From Epinephelus fuscoguttatus (taxonomy: Eukaryota; Chordata; Actinopteri; Perciformes; Serranidae), in NCBI RefSeq assembly GCF_011397635.1, contig NC_064770.1:34062598-34126597 (forward strand): 64,000 bases of DNA. The letters are read 5' to 3'. Of the stretch, positions 49,001 to 60,883 are shown piece by piece (position 1 is the first letter of the stretch; each line of letters opens with the position of its first letter). A program made the translations under genes and the position numbers. Below the pieces are notes generated by a model. That model ran no database searches. It was given only the letters and a program-made list of their open reading frames with translations, and was not told the DNA's origin.

Positions 49001-51628
49001 TGAAACATATCTTCAGTATCAGTTGTCATTATACAGAAGCAAATTGCATTAACCACAAAGAAAAGTATGACAATAACTGTTGTAAAACTTGCCTGTATAC
49101 CATGCTGCATGTCTGTTTCCCATTAGTATAGTTGAAAAGACAGCTTCAGTAGCAGATATCTGATAGCAGTGAATAGCTTTATAGTCGCTGTAGTTTAACA
49201 CACGTTCTCTTCTGCTGTGTAGGCGGATCTGACAACCACCTGATCCTGCTGGATCTGCGCAGCAAAGGAACTGATGGAGGGCGAGCTGAGAAGGTTCTGG
49301 AAGCCTGTGCCATTGCTTGTAATAAGAACACCTGTCCAGGTAGAGTGTGTGTGTTTTAGCACTGGTATGATAAACATGCAGTTGTGTTTGCCCTTAGCGT
49401 GAGTAATCTCGTGGCAAAGTAGTTTATTCTTTGTCTCTGTGAAGTCTTAATGTTTCCACACACATGTGTTTGTGTAGGGGATAAGAGTGCTCTGCGCCCG
49501 AGTGGTCTGAGGTTTGGCTCTCCAGCTCTGACCTCCAGAGGCCTGGTGGAGGAAGACTTCAAGAAGGTGGCTGGGTTCATTAACAGAGGTAAGCTTCTAA
49601 AAGCCCCATGGGGTCATTCCAGGTCAAATGAGAGGTTTTTATTAAAGTTTTAGATTTTGTTTAAACTTCATGTTTATGCTATTTGACACCAAAAAATAAA
49701 TTCTGTCAGATGTCACTGATTTTGAGAATTGCATAGTTTCTTGCCCCTGGGAGTTTTGTCATTTCAGCTACCAAAAAAACCAAGTTAGACAGGAAGGCAT
49801 TTTAGCGGCCATTATCGTCAGAAACGTAACTTTTAGAGCCATGAAATTTGATAGTGCCTTGGACAAAACAGCGTACAGGAGATCCAAATTATAAGTATGT
49901 TTTCTTTAGTGTTTAATCATCTGAAAATAAGAATCAAAGTGTTTTCCTTACCTTAGAATGAGTGGTTTATATCTACTTAAGAAGTGGGACCTCATCCACG
50001 GAGATCATCATGTTGCACCACCGTATTTCTACAGCATCCTCGAAGGTACAAACCAAACAGTGGCTCTAGACAGGGCTATTTGCCTAAACAAGTCAGCCAC
50101 CATAGTTACCAGCCCCTCCGCGAGTAGAGTGTCAGAAAAACACTGATTTTTTTTTTTTAAACATGAAGCTGCTTTATTCTGTGTTTGTACCAGTTTGTAT
50201 CACCATTTTATCATCTCCATTTGTTTTGTAGAGTAGGAGACCTCTGCAGATAATTTGACTTATACTAAAAACATCTGAAACAGTGAACACTAAAATTATT
50301 TGAATCAGGAGACGTTTCAGCTGGTTGCAGTCTGCAGTCCTCACTGCTAGACCCTACTAAGTCCCCCTAAATATTTTACACTGTTCCTTTTAAAAGGGAA
50401 AAAAGTGCAGAATGGGTGGTTTTGGGACCGCAGACAGTCCCTCAAAGTGAGCCTGGTCTCACTGCGAAATCATTGAAATCCGGCACTTGGGTAGTGACTT
50501 GCGGTGTCAGAAACCAACAAAAAAGCCGTCCTTTAACGTTGGCATGATACGCGGCTGGTTGCTGTTGTAGTTTAATGGTGCCAGGTGATGTCAGGGGGAA
50601 ACGCGGCGGGACAAGGACAAAAGTCCGGCTTGGCTAGAGCTTTTGTTGCCTAATCCCAACCATGTGTGTTTGTTGCTGAAGGGGGAAAAAAAGTCAATTC
50701 CCGGTGTTGTAGCGACCTAGTGCATTTATTTTTTAAAGAGACTGTATGTAAACGCTAAATTTCCTGTGAAAACAGAAGTGTATTTTAAAAGAAGAGAATG
50801 CATGTAACAGGCAGAACTTGACACAGTGTCCCAGAACGTCAACAACCAACCCACCCGACCTTGCACGTCGTATGTGGACGTGGAAAGTCCGTGACCAAAC
50901 GATATGTGACGAGGTCGGAGTGAGAATATGCTGTCAAAGGGTATAAACATGGACATTTCCATTTTCCTGCTAAATGTACAAGGTGTGATTGATGTTGATG
51001 AAATTTCAAAAGCTTAAACATCAGCAGAATCGGAGAGAGATGGCAAGCCAAGGTTGCAATTTGTTGCTTTATTGAGATGTCAAAATACCGATGTGGACTC
51101 GTTCTTCGGACCATGAAAATTTGTGTCAAAAGGGGTCTATGTGTGGGCATTTTGTGTGCAAAGTTACAAGTTTGTTCCATGTTCTCTTCAAGTTTAAATC
51201 AAACAAATCTTTGGCTTAAAAAAAAATAGATTTCACTCGAAGAAATTCTGTCATACATTCAGCATTTTAATAATTTCACAGTTACATTTTGGTGTTTTGT
51301 TCTCAGTTGCAAAGATGAAATGGTGAATTTGCTGATGAGCTTTTTCTCTGTAGCTCAGGTAACTGAGCCTTATAGCTGCTGTAGTATTTAAAACCATTCA
51401 CCAAAAAAACCCCCATGATGTCACATAATTGAACTTGCTTTCCTTCCTCCTGCAGGTATCGAGCTGACCTTGGAGATACAGAGAAGCCTGGATCCCAAGG
51501 CCACTCTGAAGGAGTTCATTCAGGCACTGTCTCAGGGAGAGAAATTCCAGAAGCGAGTATCAGAAATCAGGTTGGAGGTGGAGGCCTTTGCTGGTCAGTT
51601 CCCCATGCCTGGCCTACCTGAGCTGTAG
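46037..51628 (+). CDS. shmt1: Serine hydroxymethyltransferase, cytosolic
   Basis: PLP enzyme that converts serine and tetrahydrofolate to glycine and 5,10-methylene-THF, feeding thymidylate and methionine synthesis. Coding exons 46037-46129, 46282-46427, 46563-46678, 46789-46949, 48080-48161, 48283-48495, 48627-48740, 48834-48956, 49223-49339, 49478-49588 and 51456-51628 join in frame to 482 aa (human SHMT1 483). The N-terminus [20 protein letters not shown] has no mitochondrial presequence, which favours SHMT1 over SHMT2. Conserved blocks are [43 protein letters not shown], and TTTHKTLRG with the PLP lysine K256. [19 protein letters not shown] lies near the C-terminus. No active-site block is missing. 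The 5' UTR exon is about 3.2 kb upstream. The last intron (1.87 kb) holds a MITE copy. Confidence 0.98.
47010..47265. mobile_element. Small hAT-like MITE in SHMT1 intron
   Basis: The left end GTAGTTCCCAACTGGTGGGT and the right end CCAGCTGGGAACCACCA are inverted repeats of the widespread GTTCCCAACTGG type; 256 bases, no coding sequence. Confidence 0.6.
49868..50396. mobile_element. MITE copy related to 36900-37920
   Basis: Carries the same order of blocks (ATCATCTGAAAATAAGAATC, TTATATCTACTTAAGAAG, ACAAACCAAACAGTGGCTCT, CAGCTGGTTGCAGTCTGCAG) without the L1 insertion. Its left terminus is eroded and the right reads TTTTACACTGTTCCTTTT. It lies in the last SHMT1 intron. Confidence 0.65.
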
Positions 51629-52030
51629 AGGGCAGCGGGTCAGACACTGAAGGATGCTGGACTGATGATTGTGACAAACATTATTGAGCCAAATATAATG
51701 GGGTGTTGTTTCATGTGTGTATTTGTTGTAAGTATACACCTGTTAAATCGGTGCTCAAATCAAGACGCTTCCTCACGACCTCACAACAGCTCAGTCTCAG
51801 CGTGGATAGAAGGATTTGCAGACGTCATTGTTCTCCAGTTATCTAATGTTGACACTGTACCTTTAAGCTTTAATCTTGTCACAAATCACTGGTTCTTTTG
51901 TATTAAATTTATGATTTTCTCACAGGCAGTACTCCAAAACATGAAGGATGACTATTGGTTTCTTACATGGGCATTCTCTTATCGTATACTGTATACATAA
52001 ATACAATTTGATAAATTATTGTTTGGTTCA

Positions 52031-52036
52031 ATTAAA
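52031..52036 (+). terminator. SHMT1 candidate poly(A) signal
   Basis: ATTAAA, the commonest variant hexamer, about 400 bases after the SHMT1 stop, with TGCCTCTGTGTATGTTC 30 bases further as a GT-rich element. Confidence 0.45.
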
Positions 52037-52184
52037 GAATCCATAATGAATGAAACAACTGCCTCTGTGTATGTTCTTTCAGTTACTGCAAAATGGTGCA
52101 GACTCCTTTTAAACCATCCTTTTTAAACCTCTTCTATGAAAAAACTATAGAAATATTTTGAGCTAGCATGTAGAGGGTGACATA

Positions 52185-53480
52185 AATAAAAATACGACAT
52201 CAAAATTCAAAAACAATTGAATAATATGGAAAAAAAGGCAGGTAAAGGTTGTTTGGAGAACTTACTACACTTCTTTAGTCAATCAAAAGTCACAAAACAT
52301 TTGAAGAATATGGAAAAAATCTAAATAATATGGAGGACATGGAAATTTATTGATCTTTGGTTGATTTCATTTTTAGGGGCAAAGATTGGGAGCTTATTGC
52401 ACTTTTTATCATCATGTTGGAAATTAAAATTTATATAATGGTTAATTAACTATTTAAAAAAAATAAAGGTTTTTTTTTATCTTTGGCCCATTTGGTTTGG
52501 GGAACTAATTACTTTTTTTTTTTTTTTTTTAAACTTTTTAGATCGTCAAGTGGGAAATAATGTATATGACAGACGGATATTTAAAAAAATATTAAAAAGA
52601 CATCAAATGTTAAAAAAAAAAATTGATGGATATGAAAAAAACAAATTTAAGTAATTCGGAGGAAATGGAAATTTATTTTAATCTTTAGTCCATTTTTTCC
52701 AAGAGTTTTCGGCAGGGGTAAAGACTGAGAAACTAAATACACTTTAAAAGTAAACTTTTTTTGCAGCATGAAGAAAGTAACATAGATCTTCATGTTGGAA
52801 ACTAAAATTCATGAAATATGATGTTTCTGCAAAGACAAACCATGTGTGTTTTTAGTTTGGTTATCAGTGTTTCTTTTCAACGGTTAGTTAAATGTTTTTT
52901 TAAAACCTCCAAAAAGACATCAAATGTCCAAAAACATTTTTTAAAAAAATCTAAATAATTCGGGGGGGAAAAAAATTATTTTGACCTTCAGTCCGTTTGG
53001 ACACTTTATTTATTTATGCATTTATTTATTTATTTTTACTTTTTCTGGCAACATGTAGAGGGTGATATTTAGATCATCATGTGGGAAATTTAAACGTATA
53101 TAACAGCTATTTACATATTTTATTAAAAAACATTAATAAGGCATCACATGTAAAAAATATGTTTGAAGAATATGGAAAAAAAATCTTAATAAATCGGGGA
53201 AAAAATTATATTTATTTTTATCTTTAGTCAGTTTGGTTTTCAGAGGGGTAAAGGTTGTTAGAGAAACTTATTACACTTTTTATTTATTTATTTTTAAACT
53301 TTTTCTGGAGGGTGACATTTAAATCGTAATGTAGGACATTTAAAAAAACATTAAAAAGACATCACTTGACAAAAACATATTTGAATAATATGAAAAATAA
53401 ATAATTAATTCGGAAAACGGATTTTGATTTTTAGTCCATTTGATTCTCAGAGGCGTTACGTTTGTTTGGGGAACTTATTG
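52185..53480. repeat. Degenerate A/T-rich tandem array after SHMT1
   Basis: About five units of roughly 200-300 bases repeat the same order of words: AAAARACATCA.ATG, AATATGGAAAAAA, TAAATAATTCGG, ATTTATTTT.ATCTTTAGTCC, GGGGTAAAG, CTTATTACACTTTTT, and ACATTTAGATCRTCATGT.GGAAAT. Units start near 52190, 52570, 52905, 53110 and 53340. Unit 2 carries a 68-base copy of SHMT1 intron 7 (52811-52878). No coding potential. Confidence 0.6.
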
Positions 53481-53972
53481 CCGTTTTTTCTTTTGCAATT
53501 ATATATTTGTTGGTAATATATTGTTGATACATTTTATTTGAGTTTAAAATGATTGATTTAAACCAGTAAAAACCAAACCACCATAACACTGTGCTCTGAG
53601 TTCAACGAACCGCTCGGTGATCGTTTAGTCTTGCCTTAACTTCGTCCGGTCAGAGGTCAGTGAGCGCGCGCCCTCCATCAATCCACAGCAAAGAACAAGA
53701 AGCACCTCGTTACAAACAAAAGTTACAGACCAACTGATGTCCAGAGGTTTTCCTTAAAACAAGCCAGTGAAGCTACAAACAACAGCGGCCACTGTGGCTT
53801 CTCATCGGGAAGCTCGGTGATCGGTGCTAGCTTATCGAGTGGTCGCTAGCCTCGTTAGCCACATTAGCTGGCTGTTGGAGAAAGTTCCTGCTAGCTCCAT
53901 CGCAAGCTAGCTAGCTAGCTAACCGAAACTCCCATTTCTCCTTTGACCGGAGCACAACAAACAACCGCAAAC

Positions 53973-56900
53973 ATGCAGGATATGCTGGCTAACGTGGATC
54001 ACCTCAAGTTTGACCTGGAGCTCGCTGTGCAGCAGCAGCTAGGTGCACAGCCGCTGCCCTTCCCCGGCATGGACAGTAAGTGCTCGGATGCTAGCATGTA
54101 GTTAGCTAAACAATAGTGAGAGTAATCGACAGAAACTATGGTAGCTAACGGCAGGTTGACAGTGACATCTGTTAGCTTTGTGTTGCCATGTGTTTATTAA
54201 GGTTGTAATGTGTGTCTCTGCAGAGTCCGGGTCTGCTGTGTGTGAGTTCTTCATGAGAGCAGCTTGTCTGAAAGGTAAAAACACACCGTGACAACAGTCC
54301 AGCACCTCAGTGTTTCACTTCCTTAAAGGTTGGGTGCTCACAAGAGATGGATTTTAATAAATGGTCAAAACTGAAGCAGCAGAGTTACCCTGACTTCTAC
54401 AGTACATGTCAAACTTTAAAATCACTACACTTCCCACAATGCACCCAATATCATCTTTACATTAGACCCCTATAGATAAATTAACCAGGCAAGGATAAGT
54501 TCTCATATTCAAATGAGATTCACTGCTCACAAATAAAATGAATAAAAGCCTACAGTAGCTTAAGGCTGCAACGACTGTTTTTATTGTAAATTAAGCTGCT
54601 GATTAATTAATTGATTAGTTGTTTGGTCTATAAAATGTTTAGAAATGGTAAAAAATGTTGATCAGAGTTTTCCAGAGACCAAGGTGACGTCCTCAAATGT
54701 CTTGTTTGGGTGCCTCCTGTGCAATAGCAAGGCAAATATATATATATATATAATCTGTTGCGTATATTATTAATATTATTCATCTACTGTATAAATTTTG
54801 CTGTGAAACTCATCTTGCAGCGTTGCGTACACATAGGCAAATGGATCACTGTGACTTTAGAGATTCACCCAGTTTTCTCAAAAATCGCAAAAGAAAACTG
54901 TGTAAATTTCTCATTCCCATTATACACACATAGAGCTTAGTGCCTGTAGTACATGCAGTGTCTAATATATGTAGTATGCAGCACATATAGTTAATGTGTA
55001 CATGTACTTAGTGCTCAGTGGCGGTAGCAGGCACCTGTCAACATCTCTTGGGAAATGTTCTAGTTTTGTCTTCAGCACAAACATATCCACTTCACCGTCA
55101 TAGAAGAGTAAAGAAACCAGAAAACATTCACATTTAAAATGGTACAATCAGGGGCGTTGGTGGCTTAGTGGTTAGGGCAGGCGCCCCATGTACAAAGGCT
55201 TCGTCCTCGCTGCAGCAGCCCTGGGTCGATTCCAGCCCATGGCCCTTTGCTGCGTATCACTCCCTCTCTCTCTCTCTCTCCCTCTTTCATGCTTAACTGT
55301 CCTATAGATTAAAGGCAAAAACGCCAAAAAATAAAAAGGTGGAATCAGAGAATCTTAACTTATTTTTTTCCCTAAAAAATAACTCACAAGCAATTAAATG
55401 AAAAGATAAAAAAAAAAAGGTTGCTGAATAATGTAACGGTTGACAACTAATCGATTAATCGTTGCTGCTCTACAGGCAAGGTGGCATTTCTTCTTTTTAC
55501 ATTCTTCTCTCCAGCATGTAAAATTGAGCCACGGGGGAAAAAACCCTGCTGAATATGTTAATTTCATGTGTAAACCAAGGCATCAAAAAATCCACCAAAA
55601 TCCTTATTTGTGGAAAAAGGTCAGCAATGGGCAAGACACTGGCCGCCCTGAGGGCATGACTTGGGAAGGTGTTATATCTGTTTTCGTCTGCACTCCCAGG
55701 TGGGATGTGTCCGTTCCGTCACATCAGCGGAGAGAAGACAGTGGTGTGTAAGCACTGGCTCAGAGGACTATGTAAGAAGGGAGACCAGTGCGAGTTCCTC
55801 CACGAATACGACATGACCAAGATGCCTGAATGCTACTTCTACTCCAAGTTTGGTTCGTTGACTTCATGTTTCATAAAGTTCAGTGACTGTATTTGCATTG
55901 TTATATAAAGCGTGTGTTTGTTTACGTTTATGATGTGTGTGTTGCCCCTCGCAGGTGAGTGTAGCAACAAGGAATGTCCATTCCTGCACATTGATCCAGA
56001 GTCCAAGATCAAAGACTGTCCCTGGTATGACCGAGGCTTCTGCAAACACGGTGCGTCCTGCTCACATGAACACTCCAGCTGCACTGATATTAACACCCAC
56101 TAAACATACAGTTATACACAGTCCTCCCTGCTGGTTTAAATGTCTTCATCAGCAGCAAAGCAGCCTCTTTACTTTCAGTTGTGGATCTCTCTCCATCTTC
56201 CATCTTCCTGTCACAGGTCCTGACTGCAGACACAGACACACGAGAAGAGTGATCTGTATGAATTACCTCGTGGGCTTCTGTCCAGAGGGGAAATCCTGTA
56301 AATTTATGCAGTATGTTATCCTTTTTTACATCTTATAAAACAAAATGTGTTAAGGTTGCAAGTAAAAGAAAAGACATCTCTTTTGAGTAGAGATGTCCTG
56401 ATCAAGATTTCTTGCCCCTGATCTGAGTCATGTAATAGTAAAACTTAATGCTGCCGATATAGTCCTGATCAGATACCTCGATTCTCCTAGATAGTACAGC
56501 TGCACAGGGCACATGTCAAGTTATTAAAATCAATCCACTTTATATTTAAAGATAAAAGAACAATGCCTGGCCAGCTCACTCAGTGTAAAAGTCCATAGTA
56601 CAGGCATTCATTTCAAACATGCATCTGAGGCACTCTGACTGTAATTAAAAATCCTTTATTACTACATGGATAAAGAGCAATAAAGGAATTTTAACTACAG
56701 TCAGAGTGCCTCAGATGAATTTTTGGACTGCCTGCCTATACTATATGTCGTTGTATTTTATCATAAAGTGAGTCTTTGTCCCGTCTTTGAAGAGCACTGG
56801 ATATTTTTTACAACTAACTACACAGAGCCTTAACTCAGTGCAGCACTCCCTTTTTCCTCAATCCAATGTATATGTAGGATAATTTAATAACTCTGCAATG

Positions 56901-59563
56901 CATCAAGGAAACAAACTCTGCATTCAAGCTGTTCTCTTTATTTTTTTTTTAATTCTTTTACAGCTGTCTCAAGGGAATTTCTTTTAGCCTTTGAGAGAAT
57001 ATTCCCTTTGTAACTGTTGCTTTGATGCAGCCTTTTGTTACCTTAATGAACTGTATCTCATTGAGTCTTTGTTTTTTTCCGCACCAATAAGATTAATAGA
57101 CTAATCCACTCGAATTTGCGTTTTGCTCGTGGGGCTTTTGTTGTCCTTGCGGTGATCAAGATTAACTTGATTGTCCCTACACCCACACTGCAGCCACAGA
57201 AATACATCACACAACCTAGTACATAGACAAATCAAAGCAGCAATAACATAAGAAACATAAATAAATAAATAAATAACATTCATATGCTAAAAATATTCCT
57301 ACAAAAATGCAAATCGTCATAATTCAATGCGGTTCTGGCCTTATCTGCCACAGTGGTGTGTTGAGTGTAACAGACCACTGTCTGTCTCTTCTTTGCTCGT
57401 GGTGAAACACCATGCACCAGAGATGACAGTAAAACACGAGAGACTCACACTTAGCTGAAACAAGTGCTCCGAACTTACATACATAACATCAGTATATATT
57501 TTTACTGTCGTTTATGGTGTGTGATGTTTCGTGGTGGGCAGGGTGTTGACTGGTGGAGACGTAGCTGATGATGGCTGCACTTGTTGCGTTGCTGTGAGAT
57601 CAGATCAGGACATCCCTACTTATGACTTGTTTTAGCATTTGGTTTTGTAATTTGGGATTGTTCTTTCTGTCTTATTTTTTCATGACTTATGTCATCCAGT
57701 AAAATATTTTTGACCAAATGTGCTGAGTTAGTTTCACCTTTCAGTAACGTAGATTTAACAGTGAGATGTTCTTCTACAGCCCTCGCTTTGAGCTGCCTAT
57801 GGGAGCCTCTGAACAACCTCCTCTACCACAGCAAATCCAGAACCAGACGAAGGTAAGGAGGAAACACCTGAATACACACAGCACCTCTGCTCCATGTTAT
57901 CTACCTGACCATTGGTGGCTGAACAGCAGAGCAAAAGCTGATTTGTCTCTCTTTGTGTTTTTCCTGCTGCAGCCTGTGCCTACCATCGGTCGCTCGTCGC
58001 TCTCCCTAATCCAACTGACCAACTCCAGTCCAGGCCTGCGGCCGCAGAACCACACAGCAATGGCTGCTCCTCAGCAAAATAACATGACCGGCAACAGAGG
58101 GCCTCGGCCACTGGACCAGGTCACCTGCTATAAGGTGAGTCATCTGATCATTTATCTGCTAATGACCCTTTTGTGAGTTCAAAATCAGTTTTAGACATAA
58201 CACCTAATGCGTAACACCTTGAAGCAGTAGTTTAACATTTTAAGAAATATGTTACATGCAAAGATCAACACCACTCTCACGTCTGTACAGTAAATATGAA
58301 GCTACTGCCAGCAGACATTTTATTTTTTTTCCTCATTTAAAGGCATCTATCTGTGAGGTTTACAGATTGCAACAAGCTGAAATTCCTTCAGTGTTCGTCA
58401 TTCAGAAGGTTTTTAGAGTCAAATTATCTACAGAGGTCTTGTCCTCTCCCAAACAAACAGATCAGGTGATAAACACAGGTAAAAACAAAGAATAAAGCAG
58501 TTTCACAGTACAGATTAGTGTTTCTTCAACAGTGTTAAGCTTGTTGGAGACAGGCTGCTAACCCAGCACGGGCTAGTGTGTGGTCACTTTTTTACTCTGA
58601 CCATTTAAGATCCAGACGTCCACGAAGTTTTCACCAGGAGCCGAATTATAATTTTTAGACTTTTTGATGACATATTTACTGTGACTTTTTATTGACAAAC
58701 TATACTTGAAATTTTTTTGACATTAACTATACTAAGACTTTTATGACTTTTTCCGACATACTATACTATGACTTTTTTTGACATACTATGCTACAACTTT
58801 TTTTATGACCTTTTTTCGATATACTATACTATGACCTTTTTCGACATACTATACTATGACCTTTTGTGACTTTTTTTTTTTTTACATACTATACTAAGAC
58901 ATTTTATTGACAAACTATACTTGAAATTTTTTTGACATTAACTATACTAAGACTTTTATGACTTTTTCCGACATACTATACTATGACTTTTTTTGACATA
59001 CTATGCTACAACTTTTTTTATGACCTTTTTTCGATATACTATACTATGACCTTTTTCGACATACTATACTATGACCTTTTTTGACATATTATACAATGAC
59101 TTTTTTCGACATACTATACTATGACCTTTTTTGACATACTATGCAATGACTTTTTTCGAAATATTATACTATAACTTATTTATGACTTTTTTTCGACAAA
59201 CTATACTATGACAATTTTATGACTTTTTATGACATACTATGACATTTTTATGACTTTTTTCGACATACCATACTATGACATTTAAAAGTATGTATCATGG
59301 TACTTAGAATGAGCCATCTAAGACATGGGGATTATGTGAAATCAAGAGGGAAATTTCCAACCCTTGTCTGGCACATCTCAAATTTGAGAATTTGCTCCTC
59401 GTCCATCTTGTCTGTGCCACATCTAGCTCTTTTTTTGTTGCTTTTAATAAGGAGTCATTAATATCTTCTTATTGTGTCTCCCCTGTGTCTGCAGTGTGGT
59501 GAGAAGGGCCACTATGCCAATAAATGCACTAAAGGCCATCTTGCTTTCCTGAGTGGACAGTGA
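53973..59563 (+). CDS. cpsf4: Cleavage and polyadenylation specificity factor subunit 4 (CPSF30)
   Basis: RNA-binding subunit of CPSF that, with WDR33, recognises AAUAAA in pre-mRNA 3'-end processing; nuclear. Exons 53973-54075, 54224-54274, 55700-55852, 55955-56050, 56217-56310, 57780-57852, 57973-58134 and 59495-59563 join in frame to 266 aa (human 269). Five CCCH fingers are seen at residues 41-59, 68-86, 96-114, 124-142 and 148-166, followed by a Pro/Gln/Asn-rich linker. A CCHC zinc knuckle, CYKCGEKGHYANKC, lies at 242-255. The end GHLAFLSGQ is identical to the mammalian one. Start M1 gives MQDMLANVDHLKFDLELAVQ, matching the family. Intron 7 splits the knuckle and contains the minisatellite block 58640-59285. 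Introns 2 and 5 carry hAT-like elements. It is tail-to-tail with ATP5MF. Confidence 0.98.
54561..55472. mobile_element. hAT-like MITE in CPSF4 intron 2, interrupted
   Basis: Begins TAAGGCTGCAACGACTG and ends AATCGTTGCTGCTCTA. Inner words ATTGATTAGTTGTTTGGTCT, GACGTCCTCAAATGTCTTGT, AGTAAAGAAACCAGAAAA and GACAACTAATCGATTAATCG are the familiar order of a widespread fish hAT MITE. Two insertions break it: 54725-55060 (unknown) and a SINE at 55151-55338. Confidence 0.7.
55151..55338 (+). mobile_element. tRNA-derived SINE nested in a hAT-like MITE
   Basis: A box TGGCTTAGTGGTTAGGGCAG, B box GGGTCGATTCC, body CAGCCCATGGCCCTTTGCTG, a CT run, tail GGCAAAAACGCCAAAAAATA. The flanks GGTACAATCA and GGTGGAATCA look like an imperfect target duplication. 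It is the best preserved copy of the family in the window. Confidence 0.8.
56388..57618. mobile_element. hAT-like element in CPSF4 intron 5 with internal hairpin
   Basis: Begins TAGAGATGTCCTGATCA and ends, read inverted, TAGGGATGTCCTGATCTGAT. The outer 8-mers CTTTTGAG and CTTATGAC are a possible diverged target duplication. An internal hairpin has arms at about 56625-56665 and 56682-56722 (ATCTGAGGCACTCTGACTGT against ACAGTCAGAGTGCCTCAGAT). No transposase frame. Confidence 0.65.
58640..59285. repeat. Minisatellite block 1, in CPSF4 intron 7
   Basis: Tandem units of about 24-30 bases around CATACTATACTATGAC followed by a T-run and TTTTCGA. A higher-order duplication is visible: 58691-58865 is repeated almost unchanged at 58906-59080 (period 215). 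It ends about 200 bases before CPSF4 exon 8. Confidence 0.9.
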
Positions 59564-60799
59564 TCTTCAGCCTTGGGGTCACCATGGTGCTCTAGCTCAG
59601 TCATCCTGATGTGAGCAGAGGAGAGGAAGATCCTTTGCTCTGCAGACTGAAGATAATAAAGACTTTGACTGCCACTGTTGAGTCTGTCTCGTCTTACAGA
59701 CACAGAAGGGAGGAACGATAAACAAGCTACTATTTCTACTCTTTGTGGGTACATGAAAATATCCAGGAACACCAGAAAAAAGAGTCACAATCTGAGTGGC
59801 TGGCTGACTTGTGTGCAAGTCTTTAGAGTTTTCTACAAAGTTTGTACTGTAAAGCACACTGAGTATTTATAGACATCACACCCAGGGTCCAACAGAGGTG
59901 CAGTGCTGTGACATGGTGCTGCTTCAGTATGTACATTTCCTTGGGTCATGTGACTGCATCAGTGACACCAGACCAGTCTTTCTATTCTGCTACTTGTGAT
60001 AAATCTGACAGTGTAAATGCAATAAAAAACAAACGTGATAAATGCCAGGAGGAATGTAAATGAATGCCATTTGTACTTATACTTGAACTGCTGTAATTAA
60101 CCGGAGCTCAAATCCACCCCGCAATGGTTTGTATTGTATTCGAAACACCACCTGAAATCTTCAGCTTCCCACACACCATATCACACTTGTCAGATTTTAG
60201 ACTTTCTAATGGAAACCTCCCATTTGTGGACTTTTTTTTTACATTTTAAATCCTGGGATGTTGTTAATTACCAGTTATGTGTGGACATCTTGCGTTGTTT
60301 GATCTGATTTAAGAGCATTCAAATTTTACCCAAGAGGATATGTGTGGATACAGCAGTTTGGTTCCTGGTCTCTTCACTTCATCATTGTGTTAACAGTCTG
60401 AACATCTCACAATCTGTACAGTGTGTAGAAATAAATGTTCTTGTTACAAATTGACTTGTTATACTTGCATTCATCTCACTACAACAGTGAGGTAGATACA
60501 CTCCTGTGAGTTAAGAATTGTATCTTTTACAAGAATTTTTCCTCTTACCCGTGGTTCTGTATCAATCTAATTGTTTTGGTGTGAGTTGCCGAGTGTTGGA
60601 GATAGCGGAAATAGAGATGTCTGCCTTCTCTCCAATATTACGGAACTAGATGGCACTTATCTCTACAGCCAGTATCTTCAACAATCGGCATCTCACATCT
60701 TGATAAACAGCACAGGTAAAAAATGTATTTGATTTATGGGTGTACTGTCCCTGTGATACAGCTAGGATGTAGGTGCAGCTATATAACTGGAAACTAAAC
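59564..60799. other. CPSF4 3' UTR and proximal flank
   Basis: Three AATAAA hexamers follow the CPSF4 stop at 59655, 60021 and 60430. The rest (60450-60799) has no gene or repeat that I recognise. Confidence 0.55.
59655..59660 (+). terminator. CPSF4 proximal poly(A) signal
   Basis: AATAAA 92 bases after the stop, with GT-rich CTGTTGAGTCTGTC about 30 bases further. Distal AATAAA copies at 60021 and 60430 could give longer 3' UTRs. Confidence 0.5.
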
Positions 60800-60883
60800 T
60801 CACACGAACAGGATATCCACAATAAATCTTAGTATTGTTTATTGGTCACAACAGTCACAAATTCAACACAGACAGCTGAGGGT
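60800..60883 (-). repeat. Duplicated piece of the ATP5MF 3' UTR
   Basis: The 71 bases ending ACAGCTGAGGGT at 60883 are identical to those ending at 63435 in the ATP5MF 3' UTR. The copy includes the minus-strand AATAAA (60838-60843) and is directly followed by minisatellite block 2. Confidence 0.85.
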
